Assembly: GCF_018588945.1 (NCBI RefSeq)
Contig: NZ_JAFIWA010000007.1
Span: 62,001-126,000 of the forward strand
DNA from: Microbacterium flavescens
GTDB lineage: Bacteria; Actinomycetota; Actinomycetes; Actinomycetales; Microbacteriaceae
Reading direction: 5' to 3'
DNA: 64,000 bases
Shown here: positions 22,742 to 30,160 of the stretch, one piece after another
Numbering within the stretch: position 1 is the stretch's first letter
Layout of the letters: the number at the start of each line of letters is the position of its first letter
Translations under genes and position numbers: made by a program
The notes under the pieces: model-generated
Told to the model about the DNA's origin: nothing
The model's input: only the letters and a program-made list of their open reading frames with translations
Database searches by the model: none

Positions 22742-24640
22742 TCACGCTCCAGAAGTCTCCGGATCGGCGGTCATCGCGGGCTCGGCTCCGGCAGACAGCG
22801 CGCGGATGAGCGACTGCGCGTCGTACGGACCGGTGTGGCGGCGCCCGTTGATGAAGAGAGTCGGCACCGACGTGATGCCCATGGCTTCGGCATCCAGCAT
22901 GTCGTCCTGCACTCGGCCGGTCACCTCCGGCGACGTGAGATCGCGCTCGAATCTGTCGACATCGAGGCCCAGGCCGCGGGCGAGACGCACGATGTCGGAC
23001 GGTCGCTGGTTCTCCTGGTCGGCGAACAGCCCCCGCTCGAACTCGAAGAACTTCCCCTGCAGCGCCGCCGCTTCGGAGGCCTCGGCCCCGGCGAGCGCGT
23101 TCGGGTGGTACTGCGTCAGCGGCGCGTGCCGCCAGACGTACCGCAGACGGTCGCCGAGCTCTTCGTACACCTCGTGGATCGAGCCCGACGCCTTGAGGCA
23201 GAACCCGCACTGGAAGTCGCCGTACTCGACGACCGTGAAAGGCGCATCCGGCGAGCCGAAGATGTGGTCGCGCTTCGGGTCCACGGGGCGCAGGAGCGTC
23301 TGGCCCGGGTCGACGTCGGTCCGCACGGCGTCGGAGACGCGGAAGATGATCGTCGCCACGATGAACGCGATGACGGATGCCGCGAGCACGCCGACGCGCG
23401 CCTCATTCTGGGCGAGGTCGTCGTCGATCGCGAGGTCGACGATGAACAGCGAGATGGTGAAGCCGATGCCGCACAGCGCCGCACCGCCGGCGAGGCGATC
23501 GAGTGTCAGTCCGGGGCCGAACTCGCCCATGCGCATCATCTTCATGAGCGCCGCCGATCCGAACACGCCGATGAGCTTCCCCGCGACGAGTCCGGCGACG
23601 ATGCCCCAGGTGAGCGACGAGGTCACCGCCGCTGCCAGGATCTCGGGGCTCAGCACCACTCCGGCGTTCGCGAGCGCGAACAGCGGCAGGATGACGTACG
23701 CGACATACGGCGCGTACGCGGACTGCAGCCGCTCGTTGATCGAGATCGACTCGCGCAGGCTGTTCGCCGCCGCACGCGCGTAATCGCTGTTCGGCGACTG
23801 CCGGAACGTGCGCGCGAGCTCGAGTGCGTGCTCGACGTCGCGACGGTCGGGCCGGTACACCGGCACCAGCAGGGCGATCGCGACGCCCGCCAGGGTCGGG
23901 TGCACGCCGGACGCGAGGAACGCGAGCCAGACGATGATCGACAGCGTCGCGTAGACCGGACCGCGACCGGTCGGGAGATAGCGCGTGAAGTACACGCCGA
24001 CCAGACCCACCGCGGCGATCAGGAGTGGCAGCGGATTGAAGTTCTCCGTATAGACGAGCGCGATGATCGAGAGCGCGCCGATGTCGTCGACGACCGCGAG
24101 CGCGAGCAGGAAGACGCGCAGTCGCCCCGGCACGCGCGGGCCGATGAGCGCCAGAGCCCCCACGAGGAAGGCGGTGTCGGTCGAGATCACGATTCCCCAC
24201 GCGTGCTCGAACCCCGAGCCCCACGCGACCAGCACGAACAGCAGCGCCGGGATCGCGAGTCCCGCGATCGCCGCGATCACCGGCACCATCGCGCGCGACC
24301 AGCTCGTGAGCTCGCCGATCGCGAACTCCCGCCGCACCTCGAGACCGACGGTGAAGAAGAAGATCGCCATGAGCGCATCGTTGACGAGGGCGTGCAGGGT
24401 GAAATCGAGCTGGAGATCGCCGACTCCCACCGTCAGATGGGTCTCCCAGAACGCCTCGTAGGACCCGGTCGCGAAGTTCGCCCAGACGATCGCGACGACC
24501 GTCGCGAGCAGCAGCAGCAGCGCTCCGATGCGGTTCTGGCCCATCGCGCGGATCTTGTCCGCGATGGAGCGGCGCGTGCGCGATCGCTCCGCCACCTGTT
24601 CGGGATCGGGCGATTGCTGGATGATCGTCAGATTCGCCAT
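22742..24640 (-). CDS. nhaA: Na+/H+ antiporter NhaA fused to DsbA-like thioredoxin domain
   Basis: A 632-residue fusion. The first about 430 residues are NhaA: 11-12 membrane helices with LAVVDDIGALSIIALVYT, whose paired aspartates (185-186) match the Na+/H+ site of E. coli NhaA. After a short linker, about 450-632 form a DsbA-type thioredoxin domain with CGFC at 478-481 and the cis-proline in SVPTLFING. The domain would lie on the side of the NhaA C-terminus. Fusions of this sort are known from actinobacteria. The start chosen (MANLTIIQQ) leaves out an upstream in-frame stretch. It is the first gene of a three-gene operon. Confidence 0.9.
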   Translation of the reverse strand: MANLTIIQQSPDPEQVAERSRTRRSIADKIRAMGQNRIGALLLLLATVVAIVWANFATGSYEAFWETHLTVGVGDLQLDFTLHALVNDALMAIFFFTVGLEVRREFAIGELTSWSRAMVPVIAAIAGLAIPALLFVLVAWGSGFEHAWGIVISTDTAFLVGALALIGPRVPGRLRVFLLALAVVDDIGALSIIALVYTENFNPLPLLIAAVGLVGVYFTRYLPTGRGPVYATLSIIVWLAFLASGVHPTLAGVAIALLVPVYRPDRRDVEHALELARTFRQSPNSDYARAAANSLRESISINERLQSAYAPYVAYVILPLFALANAGVVLSPEILAAAVTSSLTWGIVAGLVAGKLIGVFGSAALMKMMRMGEFGPGLTLDRLAGGAALCGIGFTISLFIVDLAIDDDLAQNEARVGVLAASVIAFIVATIIFRVSDAVRTDVDPGQTLLRPVDPKRDHIFGSPDAPFTVVEYGDFQCGFCLKASGSIHEVYEELGDRLRYVWRHAPLTQYHPNALAGAEASEAAALQGKFFEFERGLFADQENQRPSDIVRLARGLGLDVDRFERDLTSPEVTGRVQDDMLDAEAMGITSVPTLFINGRRHTGPYDAQSLIRALSAGAEPAMTADPETSGA

Positions 24641-24834
24641 CGGTCGCGATTCTTGCACGTCCGCGGGGGTGCGCGGGCGGTCGAGCGGATGCCTCTTCCC
24701 GCGCACGCCGTGATGCCACAGCATCCGCGCACTCCGCAAGCCCCGAGCGTGACGCGGACGATCGGTATTCACTGAGCATGATGACCACGACACCGGGCCG
24801 TCCGCGCCCGCCTGAGAGAAGGAGAAGTGACATC

Positions 24835-25341
24835 ATGACCGAACGCACTGCGCAGGATCGCGCGAAGCGCCCCCGCTCGATCGTCGCCGGCCCGTACGGG
24901 CATCCCTTCCACCCGATCCTCGTGACGATCCCGATCGGCACGTGGATCGCGAGCGTCGTGTTCGACATGATCGGCTTCGTGGCGGAAGACCCCACGCCCT
25001 ACGTCATCGCGGCGCGCATCCTCATCCTCATCGGAATCATCGGGGCCCTGCTGGCGGCCGTCTTCGGATTCCTCGACTACACGCAGCTGGAGCGCGGCAC
25101 GCCCGCGCACAAGACGGCGACCATCCACATGGCCCTCAACCTCGTCGTCACGGTGCTGTTCCTCGTCAACCTGCTCCTGCGGTGGAACGCCGACGACGAC
25201 GAGGTGAGCGTCATCGGCTTCATCCTCGGTCTGATCGGAGTCGCCGCGCTCGGCGCGTCGGGCTGGCTCGGCGGCAAGCTCGCCTACCACTACGGCGTGC
25301 GCGTGGCGGATGAGCGCACGCAGAGCGAGGGCTTCCGCTGA
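24835..25341 (+). CDS. DUF2231 membrane protein
   Basis: A 168-residue membrane protein. HPFHPILVTIPIGTWIASVVFD is the hallmark start of DUF2231, and four helices follow (IAARILILIGIIGALLAAVFG, MALNLVVTVLFLVNLLLRW, GFILGLIGVAALGASGWLGGKLAYHYGVRV). The ATG at 24835 has GAAGGAG 8 nt before; an ATG 57 nt upstream is less likely. It diverges from the nhaA operon. The function of the family is unknown, though some members bind haem through conserved His residues. Confidence 0.85.
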   Translation: MTERTAQDRAKRPRSIVAGPYGHPFHPILVTIPIGTWIASVVFDMIGFVAEDPTPYVIAARILILIGIIGALLAAVFGFLDYTQLERGTPAHKTATIHMALNLVVTVLFLVNLLLRWNADDDEVSVIGFILGLIGVAALGASGWLGGKLAYHYGVRVADERTQSEGFR

Positions 25342-25470
25342 TCGACGTCATGTGACGCGTTCCTCCCGGTCGCCTGCGCGCGCCGGCGGGCGTTTCGAGC
25401 GCATTCGGCCGCCCCCGCGGCACGGTAGCGTCGGAGTGCGGGCCGGAGTCGGCCGGGAGGAAGGTCATCG

Positions 25471-26793
25471 ATGGATCGGTTCGACACGATCGTGATCGGC
25501 GCCGGCGTGTCCGGCCTCACCGCGGCGCGGCTCCTCGCGTCGGAGGGCCGGCGAGTCGTGGTGCTCGAGGCACGAGATCGCGTCGGCGGACGGGTCGTGA
25601 GCGATCGCCGCTACGGCTTCGCCACCGATCTGGGCGCCTCCTGGATCCACGGCATCACCGACTCCCCCGTCGCCGCCGCAGCCGAGGCGCTCGGCATGCG
25701 CACCGTCGAGTTCACCGTCGGCGGGTATCAGCCCTACAGTCGTCCGATCGCCTACTACGGCCCGGACGGGCGGCGCCTCTCCGACGACGCCACCCGGGCG
25801 TTCGTCGCGGACATCGAGGCGGTGGACGAGGTGCTGCTCGGAGTGGTCGCCGAGTCGGCTCCGGATGCCTCGTACCGCGACGTCACCGAGTCGGCCCTTG
25901 TGGCGCAGGCTTGGGACGAAGAGCGCACTCAGCGCGTACGCGAGTACCTCGAGCACCGCTCCGAGGAGCAGTACGGCGCCTGGATCGAGGATCTCGCCGC
26001 GCACGGTCTCGATGACGACGTCGTCGACGGCGACGAGGTCGTCTTCCCCGACGGGTACGACCGCCTTCCCCGCAGCCTCGCGAAGGGTCTCGACATCCGT
26101 CTCATCCACGTCGTGTCGCTCGTGCGATGGAGTGCGGACGGCGTTGTCGTCACGACGGATCACGGAACCTTCGAGGCCGCCGACGCGATCGTCACCGTCC
26201 CGGTCGGAGTGCTGCAGTCCGCCGACTTCGTCATCGAGCCGCCACTGCCCGAGCCGCATGCGAGCGCGCTCGGCCGGCTCCGCATGAATGCGTTCGAGAA
26301 GGTCATCCTCGGCTTCCCCTCGAAGTTCTGGGACGACGACGTCTACGCGATCCGCCAGCAGGGTCCGGAGGGGCGGTGGTGGCACTCCTGGTACGACCTG
26401 ACTCCGCTGCACGACAGGCCGACCCTGCTGACCTTCGCCGCGGGCCCCGCTGCCGTCGCCACGCGCGACTGGAGCGAGGAGGAGATCGTCGAATCGGTGC
26501 TCGTCCAGCTGCGGCGTCTCTACGGCGACCGCGTGCCACGTCCCAGCCACGTGCATGTGACCGACTGGCAGGACGACCCCTTCTCACACGGCTCATACGC
26601 CTACATGCGCATCGGCTCGACCATGTCCGATCATGACGCGCTCGCCGTGCCCATCGGCGGAGTCCTGCATCTCGCCGGCGAGGCGACGTGGACCGACGAC
26701 CCCGCCACCGTTCCGGCCGCGATGCTCTCGGGCCATCGGGCAGCCCAGAACGCGCTCGGACGCGCCCTCGCGATCGAGGCGACCTGGGCCTAG
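25471..26793 (+). CDS. flavin monoamine oxidase-family protein
   Basis: A 440-residue FAD-dependent amine oxidase. The N-terminal dinucleotide-binding motif is VIGAGVSGLTAARLL, followed by EARDRVGGRV and the GASWIHG region typical of polyamine/monoamine oxidases. The C-terminal FAD-binding motif is LHLAGEATWTDDPATVPAAMLSGHRAA. The ribosome-binding site GGAGGAAGG lies 6-14 nt before the ATG. It could oxidise a polyamine or biogenic amine to an aldehyde with H2O2. No transporter or aldehyde dehydrogenase is adjacent, so the substrate stays open. Confidence 0.88.
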   Translation: MDRFDTIVIGAGVSGLTAARLLASEGRRVVVLEARDRVGGRVVSDRRYGFATDLGASWIHGITDSPVAAAAEALGMRTVEFTVGGYQPYSRPIAYYGPDGRRLSDDATRAFVADIEAVDEVLLGVVAESAPDASYRDVTESALVAQAWDEERTQRVREYLEHRSEEQYGAWIEDLAAHGLDDDVVDGDEVVFPDGYDRLPRSLAKGLDIRLIHVVSLVRWSADGVVVTTDHGTFEAADAIVTVPVGVLQSADFVIEPPLPEPHASALGRLRMNAFEKVILGFPSKFWDDDVYAIRQQGPEGRWWHSWYDLTPLHDRPTLLTFAAGPAAVATRDWSEEEIVESVLVQLRRLYGDRVPRPSHVHVTDWQDDPFSHGSYAYMRIGSTMSDHDALAVPIGGVLHLAGEATWTDDPATVPAAMLSGHRAAQNALGRALAIEATWA

Positions 26794-26803
26794 AGTCTCC
26801 CGC

Positions 26804-26970
26804 ATGCCGATCAGGCTGGAGAACGGCGCCATCGCCGTACGATCGCGGCGAAGCACGGGTGCCATCCCCTGCGCGGAGTCGCCACGTACGAGGACGTCTA
26901 CAAGCTGACATACGTGCGCGGGCCGAGCGGCATCCTCGTCATGCTCGCCGAGGATCTCACCAAGAGCTGA
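26804..26970 (+). pseudogene. VOC-family (glyoxalase-like) gene remnant
   Basis: The stretch opens with ATG and reads MPIRLENGAIAVR, the usual first strand of VOC-family proteins. After a frame change it reads YEDVYKLTYVRGPSGILVMLAEDL and ends TGA at 26968-26970, the usual last strand and tail of the same family. Most of the middle, about 80 residues, is missing. So both ends of one gene survive around an internal deletion with a frameshift. It sits 10 nt after the amine oxidase. The 14 nt to the next gene hold nothing. Confidence 0.65.
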
Positions 26971-26985
26971 CCACGTCAGCGCCGG

Positions 26986-27675
26986 TCACGGCGCACCGAG
27001 CCCGAGCCCGGCGAAATGGTCGCGACCTCGAGGGGTGATCGTCAACGCCCGGTCGTCGCGGCGGCGACGCAGCCATCCGGCGTGAAGCATGCCGGCGAGG
27101 ATGGCCGCGCCGAGCTGCCCGGCGACGTGCGGGCGCCTTTCCGTCCAGTCCAGGCACGGGCGCACGACCGGGCGGGAAGAGGACGCGAGCGTGACGGGGA
27201 TGCCGAGTGCGGAACCGACCGTGCCGGCCTCCGTGGCGAACGTCCAGGAGCCGTCGTGGTCGACGATCCACCCGTCCGAGATCGCCCGGTCAGCGATCGC
27301 GATCCCCAGGTCGCCCGCGAGATGGTCGTAGCAGCGGCGCGCCCGACGCAGTGCCGTGCGTCGATCGTGGGCCGAGAGTGAGGAGACGGGATCCTCGCCG
27401 GAGAGCCGGAGCAGGCTCTCGATCGCGTCCGCCACGGTCTGATCGGCCAACCGCGCTTCCCGTGTGCGGCCGACGCTCTCGATCTCGATCAGTCCCGCGT
27501 CAGCCAGTCGTGCCAGGTGGGCGCTCACGGTCGACGGGGCGACGCCGATGCGGGCCGCCAGCGCGCCTGCGGGCAGGGGCGTGCCGCCGAGGAGCTCTCG
27601 TAGTACGCGCAGTCGCATCGGTTCGGCCAGCACCCGGCCGAGCTCGTCGAGCGACGGTCGCACGCGGTCGGTCAT
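26986..27675 (-). CDS. ArsR-family winged-helix transcriptional regulator
   Basis: A 229-residue regulator. Near the N-terminus, PMRLRVLRELLGGTPLPAGALAARIGVAPSTVSAHLARLADAGLIEIE is a typical ArsR helix-turn-helix and wing. A longer C-terminal part ends in LTITPRGRDHFAGLGLG, a second winged-helix-like segment seen in YheA/CadC-like relatives. No obvious metal-binding cysteine pair is present. Its ATG overlaps the ACT gene stop by 4 nt, so it is part of the OsmC-ACT operon and may regulate it. Confidence 0.85.
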   Translation of the reverse strand: MTDRVRPSLDELGRVLAEPMRLRVLRELLGGTPLPAGALAARIGVAPSTVSAHLARLADAGLIEIESVGRTREARLADQTVADAIESLLRLSGEDPVSSLSAHDRRTALRRARRCYDHLAGDLGIAIADRAISDGWIVDHDGSWTFATEAGTVGSALGIPVTLASSSRPVVRPCLDWTERRPHVAGQLGAAILAGMLHAGWLRRRRDDRALTITPRGRDHFAGLGLGAP

Positions 27676-28031
27676 CCCAGCGCCCTCCGTGCACCCTCGA
27701 TGTCGTCCACGACGAACACCTTGCGGTTGTCGTGGTCACTGTATTGAGCATGGACGCTGACGCGCGCCGCTGCCAGCTCCGTCATCATCCTCCCCAGCGC
27801 TCCCGGCCGGTCTGCCGGCAGCGCGGCGAGGACGACTCCGCGACTCTCCGCACCGGTGATGCCCGCGGTGCTCAGCGCTCGGAGTGCCGCTTCGCCGTCC
27901 TCGACGAGGTAGTGGGCCACGTCGCCCCACACTCCACCGCCTTCCAGCCCCACGCCGGCAGATCCGAGGACCCGGCCGATGCGAGCGACGTCCGCGGCGA
28001 TGTCCTGGACGGGGATGCTGATGTCGTTCAT
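27672..28031 (-). CDS. ACT-domain protein
   Basis: A 119-residue protein with ACT-like repeats: MNDISIPVQDIAADVARIGRVLGSAGVGLEGG...AHYLVEDGEAALRAL and VVLAALPADRPGALGRMMTELAAARVSVHAQYSDHDNRKVFVV. Such two-ACT proteins usually sense an amino acid or ligand. The start overlaps the OsmC stop as ATGA, and its stop overlaps the ArsR start by 4 nt. The ligand is not known. Confidence 0.8.
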   Translation of the reverse strand: MNDISIPVQDIAADVARIGRVLGSAGVGLEGGGVWGDVAHYLVEDGEAALRALSTAGITGAESRGVVLAALPADRPGALGRMMTELAAARVSVHAQYSDHDNRKVFVVDDIEGARRALG

Positions 28032-28480
28032 GCGGCGACCTCCACGGTGATGTCCATCTCGAGGGACGCGGTGAGCGAATGCGCGATGAAGCATCCGGCG
28101 TGCGCTTCGCGCATCAGCCGCACGATCGTCTCCGGGTCGCTCTGGCGGACCGTGACCGTGGGGCTGAGGACGATGTGAGTGATGCGCACCGGACGCACGT
28201 CCGAAGGCATGATCGCAGTCGCGTCGTCGCGGTAGTCGACCACGTTCACACCGGCCCGCGCAGCCACGGCGAGGAAAGAGAGCAGCTGGCAGGAGCTGGC
28301 GGCCGCCAGGAGCAGCTGCTCCGGATTCGGAAGCGCCGCGTCACCGAGGAACGCCCGATCGGCGCTCGCAGCCACTTCGGTTCGACCGGCGGTCACCTGG
28401 TGCTGACGGCTGTAGGCGGCGTACCCGGCTCCGGTAGACCCGGACCACCTCACCGTGGACTCGTAGACGTGAGCGTTCAT
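28028..28480 (-). CDS. OsmC-family peroxiredoxin-like protein
   Basis: A 150-residue OsmC-fold protein. The two catalytic cysteines are visible in AAASSCQLLSFLAVAARAGVNV (peroxidatic) and AHAGCFIAHSL (resolving). The length is typical. OsmC enzymes reduce organic hydroperoxides. It is the first gene of the three-gene operon OsmC-ACT-ArsR and the last chromosomal gene before the island. Confidence 0.88.
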   Translation of the reverse strand: MNAHVYESTVRWSGSTGAGYAAYSRQHQVTAGRTEVAASADRAFLGDAALPNPEQLLLAAASSCQLLSFLAVAARAGVNVVDYRDDATAIMPSDVRPVRITHIVLSPTVTVRQSDPETIVRLMREAHAGCFIAHSLTASLEMDITVEVAA

Positions 28481-28550
28481 GCTCCCACGCTAGGACCGGG
28501 ACACTTCGGTGGGGACCGAAACGTCCCTTCGCCGGGCCGGAGACGAGAAA

Positions 28551-28586
28551 GGCCCAGGATCCGCGCGTTCGCGCGAGTCCTGGGCC
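28551..28586 (-). terminator. displaced original tmRNA terminator
   Basis: GGCCCAGGA (28551-28559) pairs with TCCTGGGCC (28578-28586), with an inner CGCGC/GCGCG stem. Read on the minus strand it is followed by TTTCTCGTCT, a T-rich tail. It lies 20 nt from the tmRNA-end repeat at 28607, so it is probably the terminator that once followed the tmRNA gene before the island entered. OsmC is downstream on the same strand. Confidence 0.7.
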
Positions 28587-28606
28587 TTCTCTGTGACAGC
28601 GGCAGA

Positions 28607-28629
28607 TGGTGGAGATGGGGGGAATCGAA
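28607..28629. repeat. attachment site, left copy (tmRNA 3'-end fragment)
   Basis: Twenty-three bases identical to the 3' end of the tmRNA gene, including its T-arm part and CCA (as TGGTGGAGATGGGGGG on the plus strand). The match breaks at 28630. The rest of tmRNA is absent here, so this is the piece displaced by integration. A further GTGACAGCGG lies just before both copies. Confidence 0.88.
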
Positions 28630-28725
28630 TGACGCTGAAGGCATGGGATCGCCCCACATCAACCAGCGAAAACCGCGGAATTCTGCGGCTCACGGGGCCA
28701 TGCGCCGACAAGTATGTGCATTGAA

Positions 28726-28768
28726 AATCGCCCACATTCAGAGCAAACGCGGGCGATTTGTGGGCGAT
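28726..28768. repeat. integrase arm-type repeats, left end
   Basis: GGGCGATTTGTGGGCGAT (28751-28768) contains the unit TTTGTGGGCGA; an inverted copy AATCGCCCACA lies at 28726-28736. The same 18-mer occurs at the right end (50408-50425). Placement about 100 bp inside each border fits arm-type binding sites of a tyrosine integrase or excisionase. Another hairpin-like CCGCGGAATTCTGCGG lies near 28673. The rest of 28630-28900 has no supported gene. Confidence 0.6.
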
Positions 28769-28900
28769 CCGACGGGCCAACCTCGACATCGACTTAGCGG
28801 CCCGACACCGAGCTCATGAGATGTGGCAGCGCTCACCTGCCGGCCGGCACCTTCAAGGCTACGCCGGTCAGCCAACCGAGGCCAGCCCTTGAGAGGCGAT

Positions 28901-29515
28901 TCAGCGCCCGATCGATGGCCCCGCGGGCCCGCTGCCGGGGACCTGGTGGGGCGACATCATGCGCTGTTGCTCCTCCTGCATTCGGTTGTACGTCTCTCGA
29001 GTGATCAGGTCAGTGGCGAGACCCTGCTGACGTGCCTTCGCCATCAGGCGGGTCGCGGTGCTCACGCTGACCTCGAGCTCATTGGCGACGAACTTGAGCG
29101 GTGCCAGGTTGACGGTGGCGGCGATCCGATAGAGCACAACCGCTTCGGTAATGGCCTCTTCGGTGGTGCGTCCGCCCGCCGCCCTTACGTCGTCCAGGTA
29201 GGCAGAGAAGGACTTCGACTCGCCCCCGCCGCGCGAGACCGAAACCACGCGCATCGCGGATGTTGCAACCGCCCACTGCACGCGCACCTCCCGCAAAGTG
29301 AGTGCCGTGACCTCGTCGCCTTCACCGCTTCGGTCGAGGCGCACGGAAGCCGCCACTGCTCGGCGCAGCACCGGATCGTACTCTGCAGCGATTCTGACAG
29401 CGCCGGGGATGCCGGGCTCCCCCGTGACGACCGCATCCCAAGCCGTGGCGATGCTGATCCCGTCACCCACGTCAACTCGGCTCGGGGCGACCGACTCGAG
29501 GGCAAGCTCGCTCAT
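28901..29515 (-). CDS. helix-turn-helix protein of the island, unknown function
   Basis: A 204-residue protein, not recognised. The C-terminal third contains PLKFVANELEVSVSTATRLMAKARQQGL, a good helix-turn-helix with recognition helix VSTATRLMAKAR. The N-terminal part is beta-rich (SRVDVGDGISIATAWDAVV, DEVTALTLREVRVQWAV) and may bind a ligand or partner. The start MSELALES at 29515 is preferred; an upstream frame to 29656 would run into the promoter of the divergent excisionase-like gene. Position opposite that gene suggests a regulator of the element. Confidence 0.65.
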   Translation of the reverse strand: MSELALESVAPSRVDVGDGISIATAWDAVVTGEPGIPGAVRIAAEYDPVLRRAVAASVRLDRSGEGDEVTALTLREVRVQWAVATSAMRVVSVSRGGGESKSFSAYLDDVRAAGGRTTEEAITEAVVLYRIAATVNLAPLKFVANELEVSVSTATRLMAKARQQGLATDLITRETYNRMQEEQQRMMSPHQVPGSGPAGPSIGR

Positions 29516-29648
29516 GTCGGCGAGTTTGTCATGAGTCACAGCAGAGGGCAATCTATGTCGTGAGGAATTCATGTCGCGCATTGCTCGGAATGGGAGTACC
29601 GTGTGCGCAAGTGCTGTCACGTATTGCGCAGGCAAAGGAGATGGACCG

Positions 29649-29828
29649 GTGAACAAGTCGCCACGGTCGCTCGCGTTGACGATGAAGGATGCTGCACAGC
29701 TCGTCGGCGTGGACTATCGCACAATCAAGCTCGGCATCGACAGCGGGACGATTCCTACCGTCCAGCTCGGGCCGAGAAGGATGATACCGAGAGCCGTCCT
29801 GCTCCGAGTTTTCGGAGTCGAGCCCTAA
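29649..29828 (+). CDS. excisionase-like MerR-type HTH protein
   Basis: A 59-residue DNA-binding protein. From the GTG at 29649, with AAAGGAG 8 nt before it, it reads VNKSPRSLALTMKDAAQLVG and then VDYRTIKLGIDSGTIPTVQLG, RRMIPRAVLLRVFGV. This is the wHTH_17/excisionase pattern in which a helix-turn-helix is followed by a wing. It is small and near the left end, as a Xis protein would be, although the integrase is at the other end. Confidence 0.7.
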   Translation: MNKSPRSLALTMKDAAQLVGVDYRTIKLGIDSGTIPTVQLGPRRMIPRAVLLRVFGVEP

Positions 29829-29846
29829 CCACGGGCCGACTCGTTG

Positions 29847-30030
29847 TCGTTCATCGGCACCTACAGCGACTTCGTCATCGCACGTGTGATGCTCAAGTGC
29901 TCCGAGCATTTCCCGCTGCCGATCGACCTGTATAACTGATCCTCCGACGAGCGCAACACCCGTGGCGAGTTCGCGGCGGGTGCCGTCGTGGCTGCGATCC
30001 CGGTCGTCGTGCTGTCCCTGATCCGTCGTC
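29847..30030 (+). pseudogene. MalG-type sugar ABC permease remnant
   Basis: This interval (inside 29829-30160, otherwise without a gene) reads SFIGTYSDFVIARVMLK, then SEHFPLPIDLYN, a stop at TGA, then SSDERNTRGEFAAGAVVAAI and PVVVLSLI, followed by a shift of frame with GLKAYAAGAVRLG-like sequence. The order and motifs match the C-terminal third of sugar-transport permeases of the MalG type (family knowledge). With an in-frame stop and frameshift it cannot be functional. Confidence 0.5.
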
Positions 30031-30160
30031 GCGGGCCTGGCGGGGGTCCACGAAGGGCTGAAGGCGTACGCCGCCGGCGCGGTCCGCCTGGGGGTCGACG
30101 GATCGATCGCGACACGGTGTACTGGGTTCCGTGCGCTCGCCAGCCCCGGAAGGATCCCAC

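Noticed and set aside
20070-23783. 1237-codon + strand frame across four minus-strand genes
   Set aside because: It spans several well-supported genes antisense and shows only Arg/Ala-rich composition.
26979-26994. Short GCGCCG/CGGCGC hairpin at the end of the ArsR gene
   Set aside because: Only six pairs with no T tail and partly inside the coding end; not a supportable terminator.
28901-28906. Boundary of the island at the helix-turn-helix gene
   Set aside because: The tmRNA-end repeat at 28607 and the arm repeats lie outside it, so the border is 28607.
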